Assembly: GCA_964578885.1 (NCBI GenBank)
Contig: CAZOEO010000017.1
Location: forward strand, 3,935-67,934
Length of the DNA: 64,000 nucleotides
DNA from: CAZRHR01 sp964578885
Lineage (GTDB): Bacteria > Bacteroidota > Bacteroidia > CAIKAF01
Reading direction: 5' to 3'
Shown: piece by piece, positions 18,219 through 27,427 of the stretch
Layout of the letters: each line of letters opens with the position of its first letter
Numbering within the stretch: the first letter of the stretch is position 1
Position numbers and translations under genes: made by a program
Notes under the pieces: model-generated
The model's database searches: none
Told to the model about the DNA's origin: nothing
What the model saw: the letters and a program-made list of their open reading frames with translations, nothing else

Positions 18219-19381
18219 AACAGAGACGAATCGCCATAACTGAGAAACCTGTATTTTTCTTCTAAAGCCTTATGATACACCTCTTTCCACGCTTCCCCAA
18301 TGAAGGCCGATACAAGCAATAGTAGTGTGCTGCCGGGTTGGTGAAAGTTGGTGATTAGTGCGTCACAGAATCCGAAATGATAACCAGGGGTCAGGTAAAT
18401 GCCAGTGGCCGCACAAATGGATTCGTGTTTATGCTGATTCATCCAGTCCTGCAGCCGCTGAAACGCCACGGCCCGATCCAGAAAATGAGGCGTCGGCCTC
18501 TGCCGAATTTCAGGAAAATCTCGGGAAGCCAATAAGGCCTCTGAGCCGGCGGCGGTGTACAAGGTTTCCAGGGTTCGCATGGCCGTGGTACCCACCGGGA
18601 TAATGGGGCCTTGATGTTCCGCCAGTTGGGCCAGGGTGTTTTTGTCAATTTCAAACCATTCCTGGTGCATGGGATGGTCCAATACGTTTTCCGTTTTTAC
18701 CGGCTGAAAAGTACCTGCTCCCACATGGAGGGTTAATGTTGCAAAACGAATTCCTTTGTTCGAAAGAGCATCAACTATGTTCTGAGTAAAATGAAGTCCC
18801 GCGGTGGGTGCCGCTACCGATCCGGCTTGTTTTGAAAAAACGGTCTGGTATCTTTCCCAATCCGATCGATCTGCCTGCCGATGCAGGTAGGGTGGGAGTG
18901 GAGGTGCGCCGAAATGTCCCAATGCGAATTCTAAGTTGGAACATGAATCCGACCACGTAAGCCGAACCAGACCTTCGCTGAGTGCAATCGGAACCACTTC
19001 CAGCCAATAGTTGTCTTTTTCCAGACGAAGGACTTCTCCCCCTTTCCATTTTTTAGCGTTTCCGATCATGGCCTGCCAAACGGCATGATTGGGCGTGAGG
19101 GCGACCTGCATACCAATGCCTTCTTCGCGTGGTTGCAATAGTAAAATTTCAATGCGGGCTCCGGAGGATTTTTGAAAAACAAGTCTGGCCGGAATTACTT
19201 TGGAGGTATTGAAAACCAACAAACTGTTTTCGGGAAGTAGGTCTGGTATATCTTTGAAATGCCGGTGTGACACCTGACCATTTTGAAAAGTCAGCAAACG
19301 AGAGCCATCTCTTTCCGGCAGAGGATATTGGGCGATTTGTTCTTCGGGTAAATCGTACTGTAAGTCTTTCAACGAAATCAT
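18206..19381 (-). CDS. queA: S-adenosylmethionine:tRNA ribosyltransferase-isomerase QueA-like
   Basis: QueA transfers the ribosyl part of S-adenosylmethionine to 7-aminomethyl-7-deazaguanine in tRNA, giving epoxyqueuosine. Family motifs present are DLPEEQIAQYPLPERDGSRL at the start, NTSKVIPARL, APTAGLHFT, GTTAMRTLETLY and LITNFHQPGSTLLLLVSAF. With 391 residues it is longer than the usual 340-350, matching the longer QueA-like subgroup of Bacteroidota; whether this subgroup does the same reaction is not certain. I place the start at the ATG at 19381 (MISLKDL), not at the upstream alternative at 19411: QueA proteins begin at this point, and a GATATTTG promoter-like element ends five bases before it. 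Confidence 0.85.
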   Translation of the reverse strand: MISLKDLQYDLPEEQIAQYPLPERDGSRLLTFQNGQVSHRHFKDIPDLLPENSLLVFNTSKVIPARLVFQKSSGARIEILLLQPREEGIGMQVALTPNHAVWQAMIGNAKKWKGGEVLRLEKDNYWLEVVPIALSEGLVRLTWSDSCSNLEFALGHFGAPPLPPYLHRQADRSDWERYQTVFSKQAGSVAAPTAGLHFTQNIVDALSNKGIRFATLTLHVGAGTFQPVKTENVLDHPMHQEWFEIDKNTLAQLAEHQGPIIPVGTTAMRTLETLYTAAGSEALLASRDFPEIRQRPTPHFLDRAVAFQRLQDWMNQHKHESICAATGIYLTPGYHFGFCDALITNFHQPGSTLLLLVSAFIGEAWKEVYHKALEEKYRFLSYGDSSLLWRS

Positions 19382-19438
19382 GGAAGCAAATATCGGTAAA
19401 ATGCTTTCCAAAATGAGAAGGAGACGTACCTTTACCTT

Positions 19439-20707
19439 GTGTTGGAATTGGAAAAATTATACGCATTGGTGGCTGGTAGGCTGCCGGTGATCGACAGCCG
19501 GAAAGTATCGGAAGGCTGCGTTTTTTTTGCCTTACGTGGAAATCGGACGGATGGGCACGAATATATTTCCATGGCCTTGTCTCAGGGCGCATTTTTTGCC
19601 ATTGCAGACGATCCTGCATGGAAAGGTACCGAGCATGTGTATTGGGTGCCAGATGTAACGACAGCCTTACAGGCATTGGCGCATCATCATAGAATCGTTT
19701 GGGGAAAACCCATTATTGCCGTAGCCGGAAGCAATGGGAAAACCACCACCAAAGAGCTGTTGGCAGCTGTTTTGGGAACCCGGTTTCATGTGTTTGCCAC
19801 ACCCGGTAATCTGAATAATCATTTAGGTGTTCCGCTCAGTTTAATGCAATTGCGTGCGGATCATGAGATGGCCATCATTGAAATAGGAGCCAACCATGCC
19901 GGCGAAACCGCTTTTTTGGCAGAATTGGTTGCGCCAACTCATGGTTTGGTGACCAATAATGGCAAAGATCATTTGGAAGGATTTGGGAGTGTAGAGGGAG
20001 TCAGAAAGGCCAATGCAGAATTGTTTGATTATTTCAGAACACGGGGAGGCCAGGTTTTTGTTTCTTCCATGCAACAGGATCTGATTGAGGATTCATTTGA
20101 TTTACAGCGTTTTACATTTGGGGTAAAATCCTCAGATGATTTTCAATACAGCTCTGCCAGTGGCAGAACCGCAGCGATTTCGATAGAAGGTCGGGTTTTG
20201 GTTTCCCGGTTGGCCGGAGGATTCAATGAGGAAAATATGGCCGCAGCTGTTTGCATAGGTGGTGTTTTTGGCATTTTACCCGAGGAAGCAGGGAAAGGGA
20301 TTGCGCAATATGTACCTTCATTATTGCGATCGCAGGAAATGGATTGGAAGGGAATGCATTTGCGCGTAGATGCCTATAATGCGAATCCATCGTCCATGGT
20401 GGCGTCTTTGCTCGCTTTTGTGCGCGAAACGCCGGAGCCTCGATGTGTCGTTTTAGCCGATATGTTGGAAATGGGAGCCTATGCTGCTTCCGAACATGCT
20501 GATATCGTGACATTGTTACAGACTTTACCTTTGAACGACGTCTGGTTGGTGGGACCTTGTTTCACTGAAGCCGCTGCCAACACTCGTTTCCGGACTTTTC
20601 AACGAACCGAAGACGTGCTGGAAGCCGGTGGAATTTCCTGGCCGGCTGGAACCCATGTTTTGTTGAAAGGAAGCCGTGGTTATCAGTTGGAAAAGTTGAT
20701 ACAATAA
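19439..20707 (+). CDS. murF: UDP-N-acetylmuramoyl-tripeptide--D-alanyl-D-alanine ligase MurF
   Basis: MurF adds D-Ala-D-Ala to the UDP-MurNAc-tripeptide in the cytoplasm, the last soluble step of peptidoglycan precursor synthesis. The 422-residue protein shows the N-terminal Mur domain (DSRKVSEGCVFFALRG), the ATP-binding loop AGSNGKTTTKE with Lys101, the IEIGANHAGE motif and the C-terminal DAYNANPSSM signature. The start is a GTG. TACCTTTA, one mismatch from the -7 consensus, ends four bases before it, and no alternative ATG fits the conserved N terminus. It diverges from queA across a 57-base gap that must hold both promoters. Confidence 0.93.
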   Translation: MLELEKLYALVAGRLPVIDSRKVSEGCVFFALRGNRTDGHEYISMALSQGAFFAIADDPAWKGTEHVYWVPDVTTALQALAHHHRIVWGKPIIAVAGSNGKTTTKELLAAVLGTRFHVFATPGNLNNHLGVPLSLMQLRADHEMAIIEIGANHAGETAFLAELVAPTHGLVTNNGKDHLEGFGSVEGVRKANAELFDYFRTRGGQVFVSSMQQDLIEDSFDLQRFTFGVKSSDDFQYSSASGRTAAISIEGRVLVSRLAGGFNEENMAAAVCIGGVFGILPEEAGKGIAQYVPSLLRSQEMDWKGMHLRVDAYNANPSSMVASLLAFVRETPEPRCVVLADMLEMGAYAASEHADIVTLLQTLPLNDVWLVGPCFTEAAANTRFRTFQRTEDVLEAGGISWPAGTHVLLKGSRGYQLEKLIQ

Positions 20708-20767
20708 TGGATTGAGGAGGCCACAAATTCACTTGTGGTAAACTTTCAAAAATTATATGAAAGATTG

Positions 20768-20775
20768 TATATTTG
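20768..20775 (+). promoter_or_regulatory. -7 element TATATTTG
   Basis: Perfect TAnnTTTG match ending 18 bases before the ATG of the lipoprotein gene at 20794. Confidence 0.5.
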
Positions 20776-20793
20776 TGCTTAAGTTAAACGATT

Positions 20794-21456
20794 ATGAAGG
20801 GAAAAACCCTGCTTTTATCTAGTCTACTTGCTTTTGGGTGGGTAGCATGTAATGGTACCACAGAAGATTGCGAAAAAATTTGGGATGTAAATAAGCGTCT
20901 CAGTACTGCGATTGTGGAGATTACACCAAACGCAGCGGAATTATCCATGCAAATCGAAGATTGTTCAGGGATTGCGGCCGAGGTTCGGCAGTTGAATATA
21001 TCTGGCGATTTCTCCGTGATTGCTGAATTTAAAAGTTTTATTGGAGGCAGTGGCCCTGCGCCCTTTGTGTCAATGGTGGTGTACGATCCCACCCTTCCAG
21101 ACACCATTCTAGATACCACTGTGGTAGAAGTGGGCATGTTTAAAAATCGTTTGTTTTCTACCGTGGCTTTCGGGGATACCTCATTTAAAGTGACGGCGGC
21201 CAATACGGGCCGTTTTCAAATACGTCGAAATGGTTCTCAGGTAACGGCTTTTGCGATTGCAGGTATAGATACCGCCTTCAAAGCTACCACTACTTATGCC
21301 GGAAATCCAAGACGCATTGGATTGCGCATTGGCACGAATGATTCAACGAAGGTAAGTATTGGTCGAACGGCGGTGAAATTCACCAAGTTTGATGTAATTT
21401 TTACCAATGGAACCATAAGGCGAGACGAATTCTTCTGTAATAGCCTTGTTCAATAA
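20794..21456 (+). CDS. predicted lipoprotein, unknown function
   Basis: I do not recognise this 220-residue protein. It has a lipoprotein signal with Cys19 (AFGWVAC), two further cysteines soon after in a short loop (EDCEKIW and IEDCSG) and one near the C terminus. The rest is predicted beta-rich with many threonines. It is a single-gene unit: its own -7 element lies upstream and a strong terminator directly downstream. Confidence 0.65.
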   Translation: MKGKTLLLSSLLAFGWVACNGTTEDCEKIWDVNKRLSTAIVEITPNAAELSMQIEDCSGIAAEVRQLNISGDFSVIAEFKSFIGGSGPAPFVSMVVYDPTLPDTILDTTVVEVGMFKNRLFSTVAFGDTSFKVTAANTGRFQIRRNGSQVTAFAIAGIDTAFKATTTYAGNPRRIGLRIGTNDSTKVSIGRTAVKFTKFDVIFTNGTIRRDEFFCNSLVQ

Positions 21457-21458
21457 GG

Positions 21459-21496
21459 AAAGCCCCCGTATGTAATGCACTTCCGGGGGCTTTTTG
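21459..21496 (+). terminator. Rho-independent terminator
   Basis: AAAGCCCCCG pairs perfectly with CGGGGGCTTT around a 15-base loop, followed by further T. It begins two bases after the stop of the lipoprotein gene. Confidence 0.88.
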
Positions 21497-21537
21497 TATT
21501 ACCTTTTCTCAATTTTACATGTTAAAATCTGGATTCC

Positions 21538-22728
21538 ATGTACGGAGCCTTTAAAGACTATTTGCAAAAAGAACTGGGTGCCATCGAAGCAGCTGGTTTG
21601 TTTAAGAAGGAGAGACAAATATTAGGACCGCAAGGTGCCGAAATTACCATTTCAGGTGGTCGTAAAGTGCTGAATTTCTGTGCTAATAATTATTTGGGCT
21701 TATCAGCACACCCAAGGGTTTTGGATGCTGCTGCCCAGGCACTTAAAACCCATGGTTATGGCATGTCTTCCGTTCGCTTTATTTGCGGAACGCAGGACAT
21801 ACACAAACAGTTAGAAAAAAAGATTGCTGATTTTCACGGTACCGACGATACCATTCTTTATGCCGCGGCCTTTGACGCCAATGGTGGGGTTTTTGAACCA
21901 CTTTTTGGCGAAGAAGATGCCATTATTTCCGATGCATTAAATCATGCTTCCATCATCGATGGCGTTCGTTTATGCAAAGCCAAGCGCTATCGGTATGCCC
22001 ATGCCGATATGGCTGAATTGGAAAAATGTTTGCAAGAAGCATCCGCTCAAAGATTCCGTATCATCGTTACCGACGGTGTGTTCAGTATGGATGGAGATAT
22101 CGCACCTCTCGATAAAATTTGCGATTTAGCTGAAAAATACGACGCACTGGTGATGGTAGATGAGTGCCACGCCACGGGATTTATCGGAAAAACCGGCCGT
22201 GGAAGCATGGAATACCATCATGTGATGGGTCGTGTAGATATTATCACCGGTACTTTAGGTAAAAGCCTCGGCGGAGCCATGGGAGGGTTTACAACCGGTC
22301 GGAAAGAAATCATTGAACTGTTGCGGCAGCGCAGTCGACCTTATTTGTTCTCCAACGCACTTGCGCCTTCAATCGTTGGTGCTTCTATCGCAGTTTTCGA
22401 CATGATCAATGAAACTACCGCACTTCGCGATACGCTCATGGAACATGCTGCTTATTTCCGCACAAAAATGACGGAAGCAGGTTTTGATATGAAACCTGGC
22501 GATAGTGCCATTGTGCCTATTATGCTGTACGATGCACGTTTAAGTCAGACTTTTGCAGAAAAATTGCTGGAAGAAGGCATTTACGTGATTGGATTTTATT
22601 ACCCTGTGGTTCCACATGGACAAGCCCGAATTCGGGTTCAACTTTCTGCGGCCCATACACGCGAACACTTAGATCAGGCCATTGCCGCTTTTATTAAAGT
22701 AGGTAAATCATTAGGCGTTATTTCATAA
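21538..22728 (+). CDS. kbl: glycine C-acetyltransferase (2-amino-3-ketobutyrate CoA ligase)
   Basis: A PLP enzyme that cleaves 2-amino-3-oxobutyrate with CoA into glycine and acetyl-CoA, the second step of threonine breakdown after threonine dehydrogenase. The 396-residue length is typical of the alpha-oxoamine synthase family. Motifs are FCANNYLGLSAHP, LNHASIIDGVRLCKA, VDECHATGFIGKTGRG and the PLP lysine Lys242 in TLGKSLGG. The sequence fits Kbl better than serine palmitoyltransferase or BioF (SSVRFICGTQ and HASIIDG are Kbl-like). Threonine dehydrogenase is not next to it. Confidence 0.9.
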   Translation: MYGAFKDYLQKELGAIEAAGLFKKERQILGPQGAEITISGGRKVLNFCANNYLGLSAHPRVLDAAAQALKTHGYGMSSVRFICGTQDIHKQLEKKIADFHGTDDTILYAAAFDANGGVFEPLFGEEDAIISDALNHASIIDGVRLCKAKRYRYAHADMAELEKCLQEASAQRFRIIVTDGVFSMDGDIAPLDKICDLAEKYDALVMVDECHATGFIGKTGRGSMEYHHVMGRVDIITGTLGKSLGGAMGGFTTGRKEIIELLRQRSRPYLFSNALAPSIVGASIAVFDMINETTALRDTLMEHAAYFRTKMTEAGFDMKPGDSAIVPIMLYDARLSQTFAEKLLEEGIYVIGFYYPVVPHGQARIRVQLSAAHTREHLDQAIAAFIKVGKSLGVIS

Positions 22729-22741
22729 TTTCAACTTGCCC

Positions 22742-23614
22742 ATGTTGCATTCCATGACAGGTTACGGAAAATCGGTTCAAATGACCGGTTCAAAAAAAAT
22801 TCAGGTTGAAATTCGTACCCTCAACTCAAAGTCTTTTGATTTATCTCTAAAATTTCCTCCTGTTTTTCGGGAAAAGGAAGCCGAATTGCGGACCATGTTG
22901 GCGGGTGGTTTGGAACGGGGAAAAATAGATGTCTGGATTTCTCTGGAAGATCAGGGCCAAAGTCATGCCCATGTCATCAACACTGGGTTGGTACAGGGCT
23001 ATTATGAACAGTTGCAAAAATTGTCGGCTCAGCTGCATTTACCGGAAACCGATATGTTGCCTGTTATATTTCGGTTTCCGGATGTGGTGCGCGTGGCAGA
23101 AGAAAATTTGGACGAAACTACCTGGCAAGTCCTTCAGGAATGTCTGGAATCTGCCGTGGCTTCTACCCAAAAATTCAGGGCTCAGGAAGGTAAAAGTTTG
23201 GAAAATGCTTTGCGCGGCCATGTGGCATTGATCGACCAAAGGCTAAAAGATATTCTTCCCTGGGAAAAAGACCGGATTCCAAAGTTTAGGGAACGTTTAC
23301 AAAGACAATTCCAGGAATGGTTGAGTCCAGATTTGGTAGACCAGAACAGGCTGGAACAAGAAATCATTTACTACCTGGAAAAATTTGATATTTCAGAAGA
23401 GAAAACCCGTTTGGCCAATCACTGTCAATACTTCCTTGAAACCCTGGAAATGTCTGGTTATCATGGGAAAAAGCTGAATTTTATCGCCCAGGAAATGGGA
23501 AGAGAAATCAATACTTTAGGGTCTAAAGCCAACGATGCCAGAATTCAAAAGGCCGTGGTGGACATGAAGGATGAATTGGAGAAAATAAAAGAACAAGTAC
23601 TCAACGCACTGTGA
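22742..23614 (+). CDS. yicC: YicC-family endoribonuclease
   Basis: YicC proteins are cytoplasmic endoribonucleases involved in RNA turnover and stress adaptation. The 290-residue protein opens with the signature MTGYGKS, has RTLNSKSFDLSLKFP after it, and ends with the conserved C-terminal part FIAQEMGREINTLGSKAND. The ATG at 22742 is preferred over the TTG at 22736; the ATG at 22754, directly at the MTGYG motif, is also possible. It overlaps gmk by four bases, a linkage kept in many bacteria. Confidence 0.9.
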   Translation: MLHSMTGYGKSVQMTGSKKIQVEIRTLNSKSFDLSLKFPPVFREKEAELRTMLAGGLERGKIDVWISLEDQGQSHAHVINTGLVQGYYEQLQKLSAQLHLPETDMLPVIFRFPDVVRVAEENLDETTWQVLQECLESAVASTQKFRAQEGKSLENALRGHVALIDQRLKDILPWEKDRIPKFRERLQRQFQEWLSPDLVDQNRLEQEIIYYLEKFDISEEKTRLANHCQYFLETLEMSGYHGKKLNFIAQEMGREINTLGSKANDARIQKAVVDMKDELEKIKEQVLNAL

Positions 23615-24180
23615 AAGGCAAAGTCATTATTTTCGCAGCCCCAAGCGGTGCCGGGAAAACAACCATTTCACGTTACGTCCTGTCGGTTAATTCCGCTTTG
23701 CAATTTTCTGTTTCGGCTGCTACGCGCGCGCCAAGGCAACATGAAAAGGATGGCGTCGATTATCATTTCATGACCAAAGAACGCTTTCAGGAATTAATTC
23801 AGGAAAATGCTTTTGTAGAGTGGGAAGAAGTGTACTCCGGGCACTATTACGGAACCTTGAAAACCGAAGTAGAGCGCATCTGGGGAGCCGGCAAACACGT
23901 AGTCTTCGATGTAGATGTGAAAGGAGCGGTTCACCTGAAAGAAATTTATGGAGATCAGGCGCTCGCCATTTTTGTGATGCCTCCTTCCATCGATGTGCTT
24001 GAAAAGAGACTGCGAATTCGTGGTGCCGATAGTCCAGACGCCATCAAGATGCGGGTAAATAAAGCTTTTTCAGAATTGAACGACTTTAAAGCCTTTGATG
24101 TACTTATTTTAAACGATCGTCTGGAAAAAGCCAAGGACATGGCCGTAAAAGCGGTAAAGGAATTTTTGGCCACTTCTTAA
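23611..24180 (+). CDS. gmk: guanylate kinase
   Basis: Gmk phosphorylates GMP or dGMP to GDP or dGDP, needed for nucleotide pools. The 189-residue protein has the P-loop APSGAGKTT with Lys16, the GMP-binding region (RAPRQHEKDGVDYHF, then VYSGHYYGT) and DVDVKGA. The start is a GTG overlapping the yicC stop (GTGA), indicating translational coupling. Confidence 0.95.
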   Translation: MKGKVIIFAAPSGAGKTTISRYVLSVNSALQFSVSAATRAPRQHEKDGVDYHFMTKERFQELIQENAFVEWEEVYSGHYYGTLKTEVERIWGAGKHVVFDVDVKGAVHLKEIYGDQALAIFVMPPSIDVLEKRLRIRGADSPDAIKMRVNKAFSELNDFKAFDVLILNDRLEKAKDMAVKAVKEFLATS

Positions 24181-24385
24181 GCTTTTACTTTTCACAGAGA
24201 CAACAATTTGATTTAAAGAGAGGTATGCCTCAAATTTTTCGTATTCTTTAAAGGAGGCCATGATTCAGGTCCCCATCCAGGTTCTTCGAAGGGGGCTTGT
24301 ACATAGCCGTTGCACATCCCAAATGTCTGGCTTTAAATTTACTATTAAAGGAATCTGGAACACTTTGATTAAGTGTGGTTCCACT

Positions 24386-24593
24386 TTTTCAATAGCCGAT
24401 TTTAATCGTTTATATCCGTTTAATTTCCGAATAATGTTNNNNNNNNNNNNNNNNNNNNNNNNNNNNNNNNNNNNNNNNNNNNNNNNNNNNNNNNNNNNNN
24501 NNNNNNNNNNNNNNNNNNNNNNNNNNNNNNNNNNNNNNGGTCGTAGGTGGTAACTTGTCCACGGGGAGGGGTGGGTGCTAACCCCGAATTTCT
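24386..24593 (-). repeat. dispersed repeat, copy R1 (interrupted by the N gap)
   Basis: The two parts, 24386-24438 and 24539-24593, together equal the 108 bases of copy R2 without a mismatch. Orientation is set by the other copies at 41902 and 42205, which read on the plus strand; this copy is on the minus strand. Confidence 0.85.
24439..24538. other. assembly gap (100 N)
   Basis: Exactly 100 N, a common scaffold placeholder. The flanks (AATAATGTT left, GGTCGTAGG right) are directly contiguous in copy R2, so the true gap may be zero bases or an unresolved extra repeat unit. Confidence 0.95.
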
Positions 24594-24765
24594 TGGTCAT
24601 TCCGTCCACAGAGAGAATTGGCCTCCAATACCTAACATCTTTTCTTGTCCGTAAAATTTCCACTGGCTTCATTGGGCTTCCGTTCGATGTTGGTTTTCTT
24701 TTGCGTTGGATTGTTTCTCCAGATGATGTCTCACCGACCATGGCGTCCTTTGAAAGCATCCACTA

Positions 24766-24873
24766 TTTTCAATAGCCGATTTTAATCGTTTATATCCGTT
24801 TAATTTCCGAATAATGTTGGTCGTAGGTGGTAACTTGTCCACGGGGAGGGGTGGGTGCTAACCCCGAATTTCT
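24766..24873 (-). repeat. dispersed repeat, copy R2
   Basis: An intact 108-base copy, identical to R1 over its two visible parts and about 380 bases away in the same orientation. It contains the core GGACAAGTTAC (on the minus strand), the hairpin GGGT-GCTA-ACCC and the dyad CGATTAAAATCG. Confidence 0.88.
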
Positions 24874-25019
24874 CGGGCGTTCCATCCATGGAGAAGGAAT
24901 GCGGATGAAGCTAAAATCTTTCCTTTGGAAAAATCGTTCGAATGAAGGCTTGATCTACTTTGAGTGTTTTTACCATCGACAGCCTTCGCCGTGATGCCCT
25001 CAATAAGTCATGATAACGC

Positions 25020-25047
25020 AAAAAAAAGCCTCCGATTTACGGAGGCT
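25020..25047 (-). terminator. Rho-independent terminator of the endonuclease operon
   Basis: On the minus strand AGCCTCCG pairs perfectly with CGGAGGCT around a five-base loop, followed by eight T. It lies 25 bases after the stop of the endonuclease gene. Confidence 0.9.
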
Positions 25048-25072
25048 GTTAACTGCGATGGCAATCTAAAAG

Positions 25073-27415
25073 TTATTGACGAACAATTTTTTGTGTGTAG
25101 CTGCCTTCTGGCGTGGTAACTTGCAAGAAATAAATGCCGTTCGGCAGGTGACCCAGTGAAAGGTTGGTCTGATTGTTTCCTGCTTGTGTGGTCATGTTTT
25201 CTAAAATCAAGGTTCTGCCAGATAAGTCGGTGAGGTGCAATATGGCGGAAGATGATTCCGTTCCCCAGAATCTGACCGAAATTTCATCTTGGGTTGGAAC
25301 GGGAAACACCAATACGGGAAGCGTACCATTGTTTACATTTTCTGCGCTCAACGCACCGCATGGCACGGTTGGGTTAGATACCCAAGACATGGTATTGAAG
25401 TCAATATAACAGGCCCAGTTTGGATTGTCGACAAATGGGTTTCTGTTTCCTTGTAAAGAATCCAGGAAGTCGTTACGTGCAATGTCGTAACCTGTGGGCG
25501 GATAGCTAAAATGCCAGTTTAGGATGGTTTGTGCATCCTGGGCCCAGTTGATGGCGAAACCATTACAGTTTTCTCCTATGGGGGCGTTGAAATTCCATGC
25601 GTTTCCATTTACGGAATTGTAGGTGACGGCCATGTACATTAAAGCCCTGGCTGCGCGTCCTTTATGGTGATTCGATGGTTCGAAAACCCGGTTTCCCGCT
25701 GCATCTAAACCAAGTTTCGCATTTCCATTGGGTGTAATGACGGTGGCTACATTTCCAAACGGATAGTTACATCGTAATTCGTTCACCATTTGAATCATTG
25801 GGTAAAGATGATGCTGATCGTTGTATTCTGGCAACTCTGGAGATGTCGCAGGGAAAGTAGGCATCCACGAATGTGGCCATGTATGTTCGCGAGAAGTGCC
25901 GGTTGCTCCGAATGCATAAGGTTCGCTGTACAAAACAGGAAGTTGTGAATATCCGCAGGTCAGTACTTTGTCACGTGCAATAGATCCGCTCAACACAAAC
26001 GTATCTCTTACTTCGAATCCTTGAATCATGGTGCGGATATAATCTGAGTAGAAAATCGCCGTGTGGGGGTTAATGGTGGTGTGCAAATCGTTTACAAACG
26101 TTGCCAAACTTGGATCTATTCCCTGATAATAAGCAGGGTCTAGCATGGTGGCAGGCGTGGTTACGCTATTGGTAGAAGGAGCAGCTGCATAGTTAATTAC
26201 ACTTCCTGTACCGTTGTATGGGAAAACGGCAAAATGGTAGGTAGTGTTGGCGTGAATCCAGTTGGGACGCAGGTTCAGTGAGGTGCTATTTGGATTTCCA
26301 AGATAGATCACTTTTGCGTTTCCGATGGTTTCGCCACGTGAATAGGTTTGTCCGTCAGCGGGTATTCCGGTAACAGGACCATTTTCACTGCGCAGAACAA
26401 GATATCCTCCATACGCATCCGGACCGGTGGCTGGTAGGGTTAAATCTACGCCATAACGGTACGTTTTTACATTTGAAAAAGCGATAGACTGAGCCGAAAA
26501 TGCTGGATCAGAGGCAAATGTGCCTCCAATTCCATACAATCTGACGTTGTAAATGGAATCTGAACTGAAATCGTTGGAATAAACCGTCATAGTGGCTTCT
26601 CTGGATCCGGCTGCGGCAGGTGAGAAGGTGAAGTTTACATTTGTGTTGGATGCGTTTCCAATTTGAAGAGGAAATCCGCTGGTTGTAATGGCGAATTCAG
26701 ATGCCTGAGGGCCCGTAACACGGATAGAATCAATCCGTAGTGCGCTTCCGCCCACGGCCAGGTTTCTCAATTCAAGCGAAATGGGGTTGGCGCTTCCAAC
26801 AGGAAAAATAAAAGGAGACGTGGTACCTCCGTTGAACAAGGTATTGCCTTGCTGGCGCACTTGTAATTTCGGTTGGGTGAATGGAGGCAATGAAACAATG
26901 ATGTTGTCTACCTTTACATTTCCTCCACCTGTAGAGGCATTTCCGGAAATTTTATTCTGAAAAAAGAAACGGATGAAACGAATGTTGGAGTTGGTTGGGA
27001 AAACGGTGTCTTTTCTACAAACAACGGGTGCACTTTGTGCGGGTAAAGATCCCGGGCCGGTGTAAGTTTTCAGAACGTTCCATGAAGTTCCATTTTCCGA
27101 TTCCTGCACTACAAATGTACCATCCCAGATGCTGGCCGAGCCGGTTTGCCCGCCAATTTCATAGGAAACTGGTCCGGGCTGCGCTGCGAATTCCATTTGT
27201 AAAAATCTGCCTGTGGCATCAATTCTGAAAGACCTTGGATTCGGACTTGTGATGTTACAGGTAGATTGAATGTAAAAATCTGAACCCGCTGGCTGATTGG
27301 TGGTAAATCCAGGAGGTAAAGCGGTTTCCGCATCCCAACTGGTGGGCACCGGGGCTACCTGGGCCTGCAAAGCGCCAAAACCCAGAATGAAAGGAAGTGT
27401 GTGTAAAAATTTCAT
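25073..27415 (-). CDS. T9SS-exported multidomain endonuclease I
   Basis: A secreted nuclease of 780 residues. Order of parts: signal peptide (about 1-18), a beta-sandwich module (20-180), an immunoglobulin-like module of the HYDIN/ASPM type (about 185-300, with FPLQIGNASNTNVNFTFSP), an Fn3-like segment (300-420), an endonuclease I (NucM/EndA-like) domain (about 430-690) and a type IX sorting domain (about 700-780, ending YTQKIVRQ). The nuclease signature HTWPHSW, then DQHHLYPMIQMVNELRCNYPFG, is intact. Such enzymes cut DNA and RNA outside the cell or on the surface. It is the last gene of the minus-strand operon with a lamin-tail protein and a TonB receptor. Confidence 0.88.
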   Translation of the reverse strand: MKFLHTLPFILGFGALQAQVAPVPTSWDAETALPPGFTTNQPAGSDFYIQSTCNITSPNPRSFRIDATGRFLQMEFAAQPGPVSYEIGGQTGSASIWDGTFVVQESENGTSWNVLKTYTGPGSLPAQSAPVVCRKDTVFPTNSNIRFIRFFFQNKISGNASTGGGNVKVDNIIVSLPPFTQPKLQVRQQGNTLFNGGTTSPFIFPVGSANPISLELRNLAVGGSALRIDSIRVTGPQASEFAITTSGFPLQIGNASNTNVNFTFSPAAAGSREATMTVYSNDFSSDSIYNVRLYGIGGTFASDPAFSAQSIAFSNVKTYRYGVDLTLPATGPDAYGGYLVLRSENGPVTGIPADGQTYSRGETIGNAKVIYLGNPNSTSLNLRPNWIHANTTYHFAVFPYNGTGSVINYAAAPSTNSVTTPATMLDPAYYQGIDPSLATFVNDLHTTINPHTAIFYSDYIRTMIQGFEVRDTFVLSGSIARDKVLTCGYSQLPVLYSEPYAFGATGTSREHTWPHSWMPTFPATSPELPEYNDQHHLYPMIQMVNELRCNYPFGNVATVITPNGNAKLGLDAAGNRVFEPSNHHKGRAARALMYMAVTYNSVNGNAWNFNAPIGENCNGFAINWAQDAQTILNWHFSYPPTGYDIARNDFLDSLQGNRNPFVDNPNWACYIDFNTMSWVSNPTVPCGALSAENVNNGTLPVLVFPVPTQDEISVRFWGTESSSAILHLTDLSGRTLILENMTTQAGNNQTNLSLGHLPNGIYFLQVTTPEGSYTQKIVRQ

Positions 27416-27419
27416 AACA

Positions 27420-27427
27420 CAAATTTA
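27420..27427 (-). promoter_or_regulatory. -7-like element TAAATTTG abutting the endonuclease start
   Basis: Perfect TAnnTTTG match ending four bases before the ATG, overlapping the stop codon of the preceding gene. It could be an internal, leaderless promoter; overlap with the stop codon makes chance agreement possible. Confidence 0.35.

Larger units (their letters stand above)
24181..25019. other. gene-free region with repeat copies and an assembly gap
   Basis: About 840 bases between gmk and the terminator of the endonuclease operon. It holds two direct copies of the dispersed repeat and the run of N. The reading frames that cross it lack coding character, are interrupted by the N run and are not preserved between repeat copies. 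Confidence 0.6.

Noticed and set aside
24265..24759. A minus-strand frame of about 160 codons across the repeat and the N gap.
   Set aside because: The frame passes through 100 N, and the same repeat sequence in copy R2 contains stops. Its protein sequence resembles nothing I know.
27420..27427. Reading the TAAATTTG before the endonuclease as proof of a separate promoter.
   Set aside because: It overlaps the stop codon of the previous operon gene, so it is kept only as a weak candidate; the four genes look like one operon.
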